Notes under the pieces: model-generated | The model's input: only the letters and a program-made list of their open reading frames with translations | What the model was told of the DNA's origin: nothing | Database searches by the model: none | Shown here: piece by piece, positions 33,932 to 42,974 of the stretch | Layout: each line of letters starts with the position of its first letter | Position numbering within the stretch: the first letter of the stretch is position 1 | Made by a program: the position numbers and the translations under genes | DNA from: Spirochaetia bacterium | GTDB taxonomy: Bacteria > Spirochaetota > Spirochaetia > Treponematales > Rectinemataceae | Assembly (NCBI GenBank): GCA_029975555.1 | Contig: JARKOY010000032.1 | Span: 1-50,263, forward strand | DNA length: 50,263 bases | Direction: 5' to 3'

Positions 33932-35929
33932 TCACTGTGCCTCGGCTTTTTTGAGGTGCTCGTTGAACCACCTCGTGATCTCCTCGAGCCGCCTCACCCG
34001 GTGCTTTGGTAGCCCGCTGCGGCTGAGCTCGTGGTTTTCGCCTCTGAAGATGCACATGCGCGCCTCTACGCCGTGGTATTTGAGGGCCGTGAACATCTGG
34101 ATGCCTTCGGCCAGCCAGCAGCGGTAGTCCTCGTCGCTGTGGAGCAAGAGCGTCGGCGTGCGCACGCGGTCGGCGTACTTCAGGGGAGAGTGCCACCACA
34201 GCTTTTCAGGGTCGGACCATGGAGTTGCTCCGATCTGGTCGGCATTGAAGTAGTACCCGATGTCGGTGGTGTTGGATTTCGAGAGCCAGGTGGAGATGCT
34301 CCGCTGGGAGGCCGCCGCCTTGAAGCGGTCCGTGTGGCCGATGATCCAGTTCGTCATGAAACCGCCGTAGGAACCGCCCGTGACGCCCATGCGGTCGGCA
34401 TCCATCCATGGGTTCCGTGCGAGGCAGGTGTCCACGAAGGTCATGATGTCGCGGTAGTCCACCGTGCCGTATTTGCCCCGTATGTCGGCAAATTTGGCGC
34501 CCTTGCCGTCGCTCCCCGTGGGGTTGCAGAATATGACCGCGTACCCGCAGGCGGCCCAGTACTGCATCTCGTGGAAGAACACGGAGCCGTAGACTGCCTT
34601 GGGGCCGCCGTGGATGTCGAGGATGACGGGATACTTGGCATTCGGGTCGAAGTCCACCGGCTTCATTATCCAGCCGCGTATCGTATCGCCGACCTCGTTG
34701 GTGAAGGTGAGAGTCTCAGGCGTTGAGACCTCGTAGCCCTCGATGGCGCTGGCGTTCATAGTGGTGAGGCGGGTCTCGCTCCCGTCTTTTTCGATGCGGT
34801 AGAGCTCGGGGCCGTCGTTGCCCCGCATGGCGATGGCCACGAAGCTTGTGCCGCAGAGGACGAAGTCCTGGATGAGGCCGCCAGCCTTGGTGACGCGCCC
34901 GATCTTCCGGCTTTTAAGGTCGATGGACATGATGTGGGAGCTGTCGTCGATAGTCTCGATGAAATAGACGACGCCATCTTGGAGCTGCCATTCGGGTTCG
35001 TGCCCTCCTGACATCTTCACGTCGCTGCCCACTGAATTTCCGCCGTTGTAGTCGTGGCTGTCGTCGATGGTGATCTTTTCTCCGGAGACATAATTGTAGA
35101 GGAAGAAGTCACCGTTCTGGTTGAGGCCGTACTCCTTGCGGTCTGTCCCCTGGAGGAGGATGGTGTTGGCCGCGACAAAGATGAAATTTTGGTGATCGAA
35201 GTCTTTATTTTCGAAGGAGATGTCCGCGGGCGCATCATTTCCTCTGAGCAGGTAGAGCCTGTTGCTCGTGTCCATCTTGTCGGTGAAGCGCCTTGCGATG
35301 AAGACGAGATCCCTCGACTCCTCGTCGAACTTGAAGGACAACACATCCGTAAAGGGGTCGGTCACCGCCGTCACCTCGCCGCCACAGCAGCGGTAGAGCC
35401 GGTTTCGTTTTTTGTTGGTGATGCCCCGACCGTTGTGCCAGAACGGAATCTCGTCGAGCACGATGTAGTCGCCCTCCTCCTTGAGCGCCTTGACAGCCTT
35501 CTCCTCGTCCTCGCAGGAGAGCCGCTCCACCATTGGGTCGTAAGTGGCGGTGAAGAAGTACTCGTCTTCCGAGATGAACACGATGTCGGTTACGGACATG
35601 GGAAAGCGGGCGAACTCCTGCGCCTCCCCGAAGCCGAGATCGAGGCGTTGGAACACGGTGAGAGGGAGCTTCTTCTCGATGCGTTCCTTATCCTTCTCTT
35701 TCCGTATGTCAGGGAAGATGAGACTGTCTCCGAGCCAGTACAGCGACTGGACCTCTCCAGAGGAGGTCAGTGGGCGCACCGCCGCACCGTCGAACAGGTA
35801 GATGTCGGAGGAGTATTTGTTGTCTTCGACGCTGGCCCGTTTTCCGATAAAGGCGACATAGTTGCCGCGCGCCTTCAGACTCGAAGGAAAGAGATACCTC
35901 GTGAAATGGTCGATCGCTACGTGTTTCAT
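33932..35929 (-). CDS. Prolyl oligopeptidase family serine peptidase (S9)
   Basis: The 665 residues comprise an N-terminal beta-propeller (residues about 1-400, with repeats such as DIYLFDGAAVRPLTSSGEVQSLYWLGD) and a C-terminal alpha/beta hydrolase. The nucleophile is in GVTGGSYGGFMTNW near residue 520, the Asp in LLLHSDEDYRCWLAE and the His in GENHELSRSG, so the triad is complete; YPVILDIHGGPKAVYG forms the oxyanion wall. It acts on oligopeptides, most likely acylaminoacyl- or dipeptidyl-peptidase type; no signal peptide, so cytoplasmic. ATG 35929 has GGAGG upstream; longer in-frame starts enter the rsmI gene antisense. Confidence 0.92.
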   Translation of the reverse strand: MKHVAIDHFTRYLFPSSLKARGNYVAFIGKRASVEDNKYSSDIYLFDGAAVRPLTSSGEVQSLYWLGDSLIFPDIRKEKDKERIEKKLPLTVFQRLDLGFGEAQEFARFPMSVTDIVFISEDEYFFTATYDPMVERLSCEDEEKAVKALKEEGDYIVLDEIPFWHNGRGITNKKRNRLYRCCGGEVTAVTDPFTDVLSFKFDEESRDLVFIARRFTDKMDTSNRLYLLRGNDAPADISFENKDFDHQNFIFVAANTILLQGTDRKEYGLNQNGDFFLYNYVSGEKITIDDSHDYNGGNSVGSDVKMSGGHEPEWQLQDGVVYFIETIDDSSHIMSIDLKSRKIGRVTKAGGLIQDFVLCGTSFVAIAMRGNDGPELYRIEKDGSETRLTTMNASAIEGYEVSTPETLTFTNEVGDTIRGWIMKPVDFDPNAKYPVILDIHGGPKAVYGSVFFHEMQYWAACGYAVIFCNPTGSDGKGAKFADIRGKYGTVDYRDIMTFVDTCLARNPWMDADRMGVTGGSYGGFMTNWIIGHTDRFKAAASQRSISTWLSKSNTTDIGYYFNADQIGATPWSDPEKLWWHSPLKYADRVRTPTLLLHSDEDYRCWLAEGIQMFTALKYHGVEARMCIFRGENHELSRSGLPKHRVRRLEEITRWFNEHLKKAEAQ

Positions 35930-36047
35930 CGTTCCTCCATCAGTGGTTGCTGCGCCGCACGAGCGCAGCCCAGCACTATTCTTCCTCGTTTCTCTCTCGT
36001 CGCCAAGAGGGGGCGGCGCTAGACAGGACAGGCGCTCCTCGTGCAGT

Positions 36048-36731
36048 ATGGTAAACGTGAGTACGCTGTATATGGTCGCCACGCCCATCGGCAACCTGGG
36101 TGACATCACGCTGCGGGCGCTCGAGACGCTGAAGGCGGTCGACACGGTCGCCTGCGAGGACACGCGGCACACGCTCAAGCTGCTCTCGCACTTCGATATC
36201 CACAAGCCACTGGTCTCCTGCCACGCGAACGATGAGCAGCGGGGTGCGGCGCGCGTCGCCGACCTTCTGGACGAGGGCAAGGACGTCGCCTACTGCTCCG
36301 ACGCCGGCACACCGGGGCTCTCCGACCCGGGTGCCGTGCTGGTGCGCGAGGCGCGCAGCAGGGGGCACAGGGTTGTCCCCATACCGGGCCCCAGCGCCTT
36401 TGCCGCCCTTATCAGCGCTGCCGGCGTTTCGGGGCGGACCTTCCTCTTCGACGGCTTTCTTTCTCCAAAGCCCGGGAAGCGGCGGGCGAGGCTCAAGGAG
36501 CTATTGTCGAGGGGCGAATCCTTCGTGCTCTACGAGTCTCCTTTCCGGGTCGGCAAGCTCCTCGCCGACATCGCCTCGATCGAGCCGGACAGAATGGTGT
36601 GCGTCGGCAGAGAGCTCACCAAAGTCCACGAGGAGATCGTCGAAGGAACCGCTGCGGAGCTCGCCGCGCGCTTTCCCGCCGAATCGGCGAAGGGAGAGTT
36701 CTGCCTCATCGTGCGGGGGGATGCCCTGTGA
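36048..36731 (+). CDS. rsmI: 16S rRNA 2'-O-ribose C1402 methyltransferase RsmI
   Basis: RsmI methylates the ribose of C1402 in the decoding centre. The 227 residues show the tetrapyrrole-methylase fold: LYMVATPIGNLGDITLRALE, VACEDTRHTLKLLSHF, SDAGTPGLSDPG, VVPIPGPSAFAALISAAG and FLFDGFLSPKPGKRRARL. They also show YESPFRV and the C-terminal KGEFCLIV. ATG 36048 or GTG 36057 could initiate; the second fits the family start better and neither has a clear ribosome-binding site. The stop overlaps the next ATG by one base (TGATG). Confidence 0.93.
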   Translation: MVNVSTLYMVATPIGNLGDITLRALETLKAVDTVACEDTRHTLKLLSHFDIHKPLVSCHANDEQRGAARVADLLDEGKDVAYCSDAGTPGLSDPGAVLVREARSRGHRVVPIPGPSAFAALISAAGVSGRTFLFDGFLSPKPGKRRARLKELLSRGESFVLYESPFRVGKLLADIASIEPDRMVCVGRELTKVHEEIVEGTAAELAARFPAESAKGEFCLIVRGDAL

Positions 36732-37552
36732 TGGACCTCCGCCACTTCGCCAACCTCCACGGCCGCGCCAGAACCCGCAAGGCCGTCCTCATCCTCGAGC
36801 GCATCGAGCGAGAGTGGCACACCTTAGATGAGTCCTCTCGCGCGCGCTTGCTCGGCTATGCCGGGGACCTCGCCGAGTTCATGGCCGCCTCCGACGAAAG
36901 CCCAGGGGAAATCGTCCTCGCGTGCCGAAATTTTCTTGCCGATCTTGCAATAACCGCCTCTCCAGCGGGCCACGGCGCCGATCCTTCGCGGGACGCGCTC
37001 AGGGCCATCAACCGTTTTCGCCACACCCTTGCGGCAATCTCAGGCCAGAGCCCCGCCGACTGGGACTTCGTCGCGGCGCCGCGCCCACCCCAGACCCACG
37101 CCCTTCGCCAACCCGGCATGCGCGCCTACCTCGAGGACATCCGCTCTCCCTTCAACGTGGGGAGCATTTTCCGCACGGCGGAGGCCCTCGGCTTCGAGGA
37201 GATCATCCTCTCCCCCGAATGCGCGGACCCCCTGCACCCCCGCGCCTTGCGCACCGCCATGGGGACCATCGAGCGCCTGCCATGGCGCCGCGCCCCGATT
37301 TCGGCGCTCGCGGCGATGGAAGGAGTCTTTGCGCTCGAGGTCGGCGGCACCGCCCTGCAGAAGTTCGACTTTCCTCTGCCCGGCGTCATGGTACTGGGCT
37401 CCGAAGAGCTCGGCGTGTCTCGGGAGGCCCTCGGCCTCTGCAGCTGCGGACGCGTCGAAATCCCCCTCGTGGGCTCCAAGGCCTCCCTCAACGTCGCCAC
37501 AGCCTTCGGCATCGCCGGCTTTGCCTGGCTGGGGGGCCGACCCAAGGAGTGA
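36731..37552 (+). CDS. SpoU/TrmH-family RNA 2'-O-methyltransferase
   Basis: The 273 residues have the trefoil-knot SPOUT motifs in the C-terminal 160 residues: motif 1 LEDIRSPFNVGSIFRTAEALGF, motif 2 MVLGSEELGVS and motif 3 IPLVGSKASLNVATAFGIA. The N-terminal 110 residues are helical and unusual (DESSRARLLGYAGDLAEFM). The substrate could be rRNA or tRNA; sequence alone does not say. It begins one base inside the rsmI stop, so the two rRNA/tRNA methylases are translationally coupled. Confidence 0.88.
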   Translation: MDLRHFANLHGRARTRKAVLILERIEREWHTLDESSRARLLGYAGDLAEFMAASDESPGEIVLACRNFLADLAITASPAGHGADPSRDALRAINRFRHTLAAISGQSPADWDFVAAPRPPQTHALRQPGMRAYLEDIRSPFNVGSIFRTAEALGFEEIILSPECADPLHPRALRTAMGTIERLPWRRAPISALAAMEGVFALEVGGTALQKFDFPLPGVMVLGSEELGVSREALGLCSCGRVEIPLVGSKASLNVATAFGIAGFAWLGGRPKE

Positions 37553-37578
37553 GGGACGAAGGCCAAAGATGCGGCTTA

Positions 37579-37608
37579 TTGTATGGATATTCTTGACCAT
37601 TGTATAAT
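37579..37608 (+). promoter_or_regulatory. Promoter of the giant M14-like gene
   Basis: TTGTAT (37579-37584), 18-bp spacer, perfect TATAAT (37603-37608). The ATG follows 5 nt later without a ribosome-binding site. Confidence 0.65.
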
Positions 37609-37613
37609 TGCAC

Positions 37614-40600
37614 ATGCAAAGCATTGAAATTGACCCGAATGCCCCTGAATTTGTAAAAAGAGCGGCAGTAGAAGCCGCTGCGGTCCTTGGTTTTCGTTCT
37701 GTTTCTCTCACGTTCCCTGTGCTTTTTTTTAAGAGCAACCATGAAATGTCGAGCGATGCAATGCGTCTCGAATGGGACAGTTCCCTTGAAAAGTCTTTTG
37801 AACTATCAAGAGTTGGAAAATCTTTTCTTGTACGTCTGCGAGATCAAAAAGGCGTTTTGCCTGCGCTCGCAGAAGCTTCCATGATGTTAGCGAAAGAACA
37901 TACATCCGCCGATCAAGTGAAGGACACGCCCCCGGAACCATTCAAAAAGCCGGGAGCGATGGAGTCCGGTTTGACTCCATCGCCGAAGCGGCGTGGCCTT
38001 GAATCACTTTTCTCAAAGGGTTTTTTGATTAAGGATAGGGATTTCGATTTTCTGCCTGATATGATCGATGCTCGCGTCGTGTTGAGGAAAGATTTTGATA
38101 ATTATGAACTTGCAGCAGCATGCGACATAGCTGCTCGGCTTGGAATAGAAACACTTGGCCTTGACGTGCCCATTCTTTGCAGTGCAGAAGACTGCGCTCA
38201 AAAAAGGCCATCGACCACATGTCTCGCATGTAAGGCTAAAAACGTCATTAAGATAATTCCTTCTACTACATGCGAAATTGGGATGTCTGCCGCCAGCCAA
38301 GAAGAAATTTCAATAGAGATAAGAGGCAGCGGCAACGAATTGGTGAGAATGGTAACCGAATTGTGCCAAGGTCCCGCTCACTCGCAGCATGGATTCATGA
38401 ACAGCTGGGAAGAACTGTGCGAAGAGCTGAGGGCTTCGGCTGCCATGAAGGACCTTGATGGGCAGCTTGCATGGCTTTCGACGATCCTCTCGGGGCTTGA
38501 AAAAGAAAGAAACGTGAGCGGCACATCGTCTCAACGGGAAGCATCCCCTGTCATTGAGGCCTTATTCGATCTCCCAGGAGAACAAGAGATCGATGAGCTC
38601 GAGAAGCTCTTTCCTGAAGTGCGTTTCAAGAACAGACATTCGTTGGAGCCTTTGGCCGAAGGGGAATTTTTCTTCGCGGACGAGATCGATGTCTGCCGAA
38701 AAATACTTGATGGGCTTTATGATCTTGTAAGAAAAGGGGACGAAGTAGATCTGACCATTGTTACAGGGGCTTCTCGCAGGACGCGCGAGGCGCTTGCCCG
38801 AGAAATTCTAAACAATTTCGAAGCACGCGATCCTTCCCGAGTGGAAGTCCACGTCATAGAATCTTTCAAACAGGGGTTCAGCTGGATCAGAGATGTTGTC
38901 CTCGAGAGGCTAAAATCGATCGACGGGCTTGCCAAAATACGCATTGGATTCTCCTCTTTCCTTGCAGACGGGAGAACAAGGTGGAATGATGAGGATGGCA
39001 CCATTCCTACCATACATGCGAAAAGAGAAGCAAAACCCGATGCCTGGATGGATTCGCCCATCAGGCTTTTGCAGGAGCTGTATCCAATCGACGATATACT
39101 TGCGATGGAACTTACCCTGCCGCGGGAATGTATAGAATTCCACCTTCTTTCTGATGTATCCGAACCGGGGTATCGACTTGAAGCATTCAATCAGAAAGGA
39201 GTGAAGGTTTTTGATGCCTCCTATTCTCTTTCTTTTTCAGAGAGGCCCTACTTAGACGAATTTCCGCTGATTGGCAAGGTGCATCCAGGCACAGGCAGGA
39301 TTCTCCTCAAGATAAACGGCAAGAGCATTGCAGATATCAAAGTTCGGACCGATCTCGAGCGCGTATGGGACTGCTATCAGGCTGAAATCCTTCCGATGCT
39401 CGGAAAGCTCGTACGAGAAAAGCATATGCGAAATGGAGCCTCGGTGCCTGCGGCAGAACTGCAGCCCTATTTTGCCAGACTTGACATCGAGGTCGGAGTG
39501 AATGGCTCGGACGAGGCCCTGCCTGTCAGGAACGATAGAATATCTTCTCTTGAATCTCTGCATGAGGACATCTATTTCGTAGGATTGGATTATTTTCAGA
39601 CCCTCGGAATCGCATTGGGAGCAAAAGGCATCGATGCCCCGGGCTTGATTGTCCCCCATATCCATGAAACTTCGGGTGCGCCATTTCTGCGTTTTTCGTT
39701 GACGCGGAAGGCATCAGAGACCCCTGCAATCGTATTCGGAAGCGAAGTGATGCAGTCGCCAGTGGCTGAAAATGATGTTGATGTATATGTATCGAATTTC
39801 AGGTGGGATGCCGAGCGGCATGTACTTATTCCATATATCGTTGCACGCGTGAGAGAAGAAAGGGACCTGTCGCAGGTGCCAGGCTTTTCTTCACTCAAGG
39901 AAGCATTCTCGGTATTTCTGAGCAATTGGGCTAAAAGAAAGAAACCTGGCTGCAGTGAACTCGTGCTGCACGATGGCGTCGAAGGGCATCAGGACATCAG
40001 AATGGTATCTCAGACTCAGATTGAGATGTCTGATCCTGAAATTGGAAATCTCGATTTCCTTGAGGAGATGTCCAACAAGCTCATCACGTATACCGAATAC
40101 CTTCACATCATTGAGACACTGAAACGCATTCCTGATATACGAGTGATCCGGGTCGCTCGATCCCTGCTCGGAAGGGATATCTACGCCATTGAAATACTCC
40201 CCCACCTCCCAGGGTATGTCTCGCGGACGAAGATGATTGATAGGCGGCCTGTCTGTGTCATCAACTGTCGCCACCATGCGAATGAGGTCTCGAGCACGAA
40301 TTCTGCATTCAGGTTGATCGCCGAGTTGCTCCGGAAAAAGGAAGCCTTCGATCTGCCTGATCTGCCCAATCTTATAATTGTTCCTATGGAAAACGTGGAC
40401 GGGGTCGAAATCCACAAAGAACTTGCAGCCGAGCATCCGGAGTGGATGCTGCACACCGCGCGATACAATTCCCTCGGAAAAGAAATAGCCCTCGAATATT
40501 TTCATGACTCAACCATGCATACCGAAGCGTTGGCGTTTACCCGGATATGGCGCGCATGGCTTCCTGACGTCATTGTAGATGACCATGGCGTGCCGACGCA

Positions 40601-41156
40601 CGAATGGTGCCAGCAGTTCTCGGGCTACAGTTCGCCTTGGTTTAAGGGGTTCTGGATGCCCCGTGCCCTGCTTTATGCTTATTTCTGGTACGTGAATGAA
40701 AAAGAATACGATGCTAACAAGGTCGTGGATGAGGCCATCGTCAACCTGCTTGCCGAAACAATCGCTGCAGATCCCGAGATGGCGGCCCTCAATGTGGAAT
40801 GGCGCGAGCGATATGAAAAATACGCTCATCGATGGATGCCTCGGCTTTTCCCTGCAGAATACTGTTCCGGATTGATCGTCTATTGGATTTCTTTCCCATA
40901 TCGAGCTGACTATCATTATGCCGCGGTCCGGTTCCCCTGGATTACCGCGACAAGCTTCGTGTCAGAGGTTGCAGACGAAACCGCGACGGGGGAATACCTA
41001 GATCTTTGCGCACGAGTCCATATGCTGAATGACTGGTCTGCAATCACGTCAATCCTGAAATCGACAAGCGAGAGAAAGGAACATGTTTGGATTGAGGATG
41101 CACGCCTGTCGATGTACAGTGCAAGAATTCGACCTCCAAAGGTGGTAAAACAATAA
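37614..41156 (+). CDS. Very large M14-like zinc carboxypeptidase with a 750-residue N-terminal region of unknown function
   Basis: There are 1180 residues, two to three times the size of usual M14 enzymes. The C-terminal part (about 840-1150) holds the M14 features: RSLLGRDIYAIEIL, the zinc pair in NCRHHANEVSS (His and Glu near 887-890), VPMENVDGVEIH, the third ligand in VDDHGVPTHEW near 988, and a candidate catalytic Glu in FVSEVADE. The N-terminal region has no motif I recognise; it includes a Cys cluster near residues 185-205 (CSAEDCAQKRPSTTCLACKAKN) that could bind metal. No signal peptide. The GC content is visibly lower than in flanking genes, which suggests separate origin. It precedes a putative pyroglutamyl-peptide operon and is probably its partner. 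Confidence 0.75.
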   Translation: MQSIEIDPNAPEFVKRAAVEAAAVLGFRSVSLTFPVLFFKSNHEMSSDAMRLEWDSSLEKSFELSRVGKSFLVRLRDQKGVLPALAEASMMLAKEHTSADQVKDTPPEPFKKPGAMESGLTPSPKRRGLESLFSKGFLIKDRDFDFLPDMIDARVVLRKDFDNYELAAACDIAARLGIETLGLDVPILCSAEDCAQKRPSTTCLACKAKNVIKIIPSTTCEIGMSAASQEEISIEIRGSGNELVRMVTELCQGPAHSQHGFMNSWEELCEELRASAAMKDLDGQLAWLSTILSGLEKERNVSGTSSQREASPVIEALFDLPGEQEIDELEKLFPEVRFKNRHSLEPLAEGEFFFADEIDVCRKILDGLYDLVRKGDEVDLTIVTGASRRTREALAREILNNFEARDPSRVEVHVIESFKQGFSWIRDVVLERLKSIDGLAKIRIGFSSFLADGRTRWNDEDGTIPTIHAKREAKPDAWMDSPIRLLQELYPIDDILAMELTLPRECIEFHLLSDVSEPGYRLEAFNQKGVKVFDASYSLSFSERPYLDEFPLIGKVHPGTGRILLKINGKSIADIKVRTDLERVWDCYQAEILPMLGKLVREKHMRNGASVPAAELQPYFARLDIEVGVNGSDEALPVRNDRISSLESLHEDIYFVGLDYFQTLGIALGAKGIDAPGLIVPHIHETSGAPFLRFSLTRKASETPAIVFGSEVMQSPVAENDVDVYVSNFRWDAERHVLIPYIVARVREERDLSQVPGFSSLKEAFSVFLSNWAKRKKPGCSELVLHDGVEGHQDIRMVSQTQIEMSDPEIGNLDFLEEMSNKLITYTEYLHIIETLKRIPDIRVIRVARSLLGRDIYAIEILPHLPGYVSRTKMIDRRPVCVINCRHHANEVSSTNSAFRLIAELLRKKEAFDLPDLPNLIIVPMENVDGVEIHKELAAEHPEWMLHTARYNSLGKEIALEYFHDSTMHTEALAFTRIWRAWLPDVIVDDHGVPTHEWCQQFSGYSSPWFKGFWMPRALLYAYFWYVNEKEYDANKVVDEAIVNLLAETIAADPEMAALNVEWRERYEKYAHRWMPRLFPAEYCSGLIVYWISFPYRADYHYAAVRFPWITATSFVSEVADETATGEYLDLCARVHMLNDWSAITSILKSTSERKEHVWIEDARLSMYSARIRPPKVVKQ

Positions 41157-41164
41157 AAATAGCA

Positions 41165-41195
41165 TTGACTCAGGCATGGATACATGCAAAATAAT
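41165..41195 (+). promoter_or_regulatory. Possible promoter of the DUF969 operon
   Basis: TTGACT at 41165-41170 with an AATAAT at 41190-41195 (19-bp spacer, longer than ideal). The implied leader of about 45 nt contains the AAGGAGG box of the next gene. Confidence 0.3.
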
Positions 41196-41244
41196 ACAAA
41201 ACCGCCGTCATGGCGTTACAGAGTGCATTCAGAAGGAGGGTAAG

Positions 41245-41919
41245 ATGATCAAACTCATCGGCGTCGCGATCGTCATCTTAGGCTTTGCGCTGAAGCTAGA
41301 TAACATCGCGATCATCCTTGTGGCTGGCTTCGTCACTGGCCTCGTCGGGGGGATGGATATAGTGAAAATCCTCGAGACCATCGGTAACAGCTTCGTGGCC
41401 AACCGCAGTATGGCGATCTTCATCGTCATCATGCTCGTCACAGGAACGCTGGAGCGCAATGGCCTCCGCGAAATGGCGGCCAAGTTAATCGGCAAGATTA
41501 AAAATGCGACTGCCGGCATGGTCATTGGTGCATATGGAGTTCTGCGCCTCATACTCGCGGCCTTTAACGTGAGCCTCGGCGGCACGGCCGGCTTTGTGCG
41601 CCCCGTCGTCATGCCGATGGCCATTGGAGCGGTGGAGGCCAAGCACGGCAAGGCCGACGAGAAACACGTCGAGGAGCTCAAGGGTATGAGCGCCGGGATG
41701 GAGAACGTCACCTGGTTCTTCGGCCAGGTTCTCTTCGTCGGCGGCTCAGGCGCCCTTCTCGTCCAGTCCACGTTGAAGCAGCTCGGCTATGAGACTGACC
41801 TGGCGTCCCTCGCAAAGGTCGAGATTCCCGTGGCGCTCTTTGCGCTCATCGTTGCGGGCATCCTGTATTACTTCAAGGATCGCCACCTCGATAAGACCAT
41901 ATACGGACAGAAGAAGTAG
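41245..41919 (+). CDS. DUF969-family membrane protein
   Basis: The 224 residues contain five or six hydrophobic segments (IKLIGVAIVILGFAL; AIILVAGFVTGLVGG; AIFIVIMLVTGTL; IPVALFALIVAGILYYF). It shows the DUF969 pattern AFNVSLGGTAGFVRPVVMPMAIGA. The family always accompanies DUF979, and such pairs occur near oxoproline- and peptide-handling genes, so a two-part transporter for pyroglutamate or a related compound is a reasonable inference, not proven. ATG 41245 follows AAGGAGG at 41233-41239. Confidence 0.85.
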   Translation: MIKLIGVAIVILGFALKLDNIAIILVAGFVTGLVGGMDIVKILETIGNSFVANRSMAIFIVIMLVTGTLERNGLREMAAKLIGKIKNATAGMVIGAYGVLRLILAAFNVSLGGTAGFVRPVVMPMAIGAVEAKHGKADEKHVEELKGMSAGMENVTWFFGQVLFVGGSGALLVQSTLKQLGYETDLASLAKVEIPVALFALIVAGILYYFKDRHLDKTIYGQKK

Positions 41920-41945
41920 GGAGGGCCAACGATATACAATTCTTC

Positions 41946-42878
41946 ATGGATCCTAAGATCGCCATCGGAACTAAGCTCCTCGAGTGCCTCTATATCCTCA
42001 TGGGACTTGTCGCCGGCTATGCGGGCATAAAAACGCTTTTTGAGAAAGAGCACAAGGCAAAGATCGGCACCGCGGTGTTCTGGTGTTCCCTTGCCGTCAT
42101 CCTCGTGTTCGGCCGTTGGTTGCCTAAGCTTTGGAGCGGCATCCTCGTCATCGTTATGGCCATCCCCGCCGTGCTCGGCCAGGTCAAGGCCGGCCCGAAC
42201 GGAGGCCCGAGCAAAGAATACACCGAGGCACAGGCGAAAAAGATCGGCTACAAGATCTTCATCCCGACCCTCATGATGGGCACCATGGCCATCATCTTCG
42301 CCGTATTCACGAAGGTGAGCCCTCTCGTGGGCGTGGGTGTCGGCGTCATCATCGCAGCCATCCTCCTCATGATCTTTTCGAAGAACAATAAACCGAAAAC
42401 CTTCCTCGACGACTCGAAGCGCATGCTCGACATCGTTGGTCCGCTCTCGATGCTGCCCATGCTCCTTGCCGCCCTCGGCGCGATCTTCACCACCGCCGGG
42501 GTAGGCCAGGTCATCGCCGACCTCGTCAGCAAGGTTATTCCCCAGGGTAACATGACGGTCGGCATCATCGTCTACGCCGTGGCCATGGCCATTTTCACGA
42601 TGATCATGGGCAACGCCTTTGCAGCTATCACAGTCATTACGGTCGGCATCGGCGGGCCCTTCGTCCTAGCCCTCGGCGCAAACCCGACGGTCATAGGCAT
42701 GCTCGCACTGACCTGCGGTTACTGCGGTACGCTCAGCACCCCGATGGCGGCGAACTTCAACATCGTGCCTGTCGCCATTCTCGACATGAAGGGCAGGTAC
42801 AACGTCATCAAGAATCAGCTCATCGTGGCCGGCATTATGCTCACCTTTCAGATCTGCTACATGCTGATCGCGAAGTAA
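41946..42878 (+). CDS. DUF979-family membrane protein
   Basis: The 310 residues are mostly hydrophobic, with about eight spans and the conserved TCGYCGTLSTPMAANFNIVPVAILDMKGRYNVIKNQ region near the C-terminus, typical of DUF979. It is the partner of the preceding DUF969 protein (26-bp gap). ATG 41946 has no good ribosome-binding site: GGGAGG lies about 20 nt upstream. A TACAAT 5 nt before the ATG may be chance. Confidence 0.85.
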   Translation: MDPKIAIGTKLLECLYILMGLVAGYAGIKTLFEKEHKAKIGTAVFWCSLAVILVFGRWLPKLWSGILVIVMAIPAVLGQVKAGPNGGPSKEYTEAQAKKIGYKIFIPTLMMGTMAIIFAVFTKVSPLVGVGVGVIIAAILLMIFSKNNKPKTFLDDSKRMLDIVGPLSMLPMLLAALGAIFTTAGVGQVIADLVSKVIPQGNMTVGIIVYAVAMAIFTMIMGNAFAAITVITVGIGGPFVLALGANPTVIGMLALTCGYCGTLSTPMAANFNIVPVAILDMKGRYNVIKNQLIVAGIMLTFQICYMLIAK

Positions 42879-42974
42879 GGTTTTCGAGATCGATTCCGGT
42901 AGGCGGCGACCACGTTGGTTCTCCCCCAGCGAGGCGTCGCCGTCTGCCTCATCCAGAGATAGGAGTGAATTCGT

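Noticed and set aside
35054-36022. Plus-strand open frame of 322 codons opposite the S9 peptidase
   Set aside because: Antisense shadow of the propeller domain; no recognisable features.
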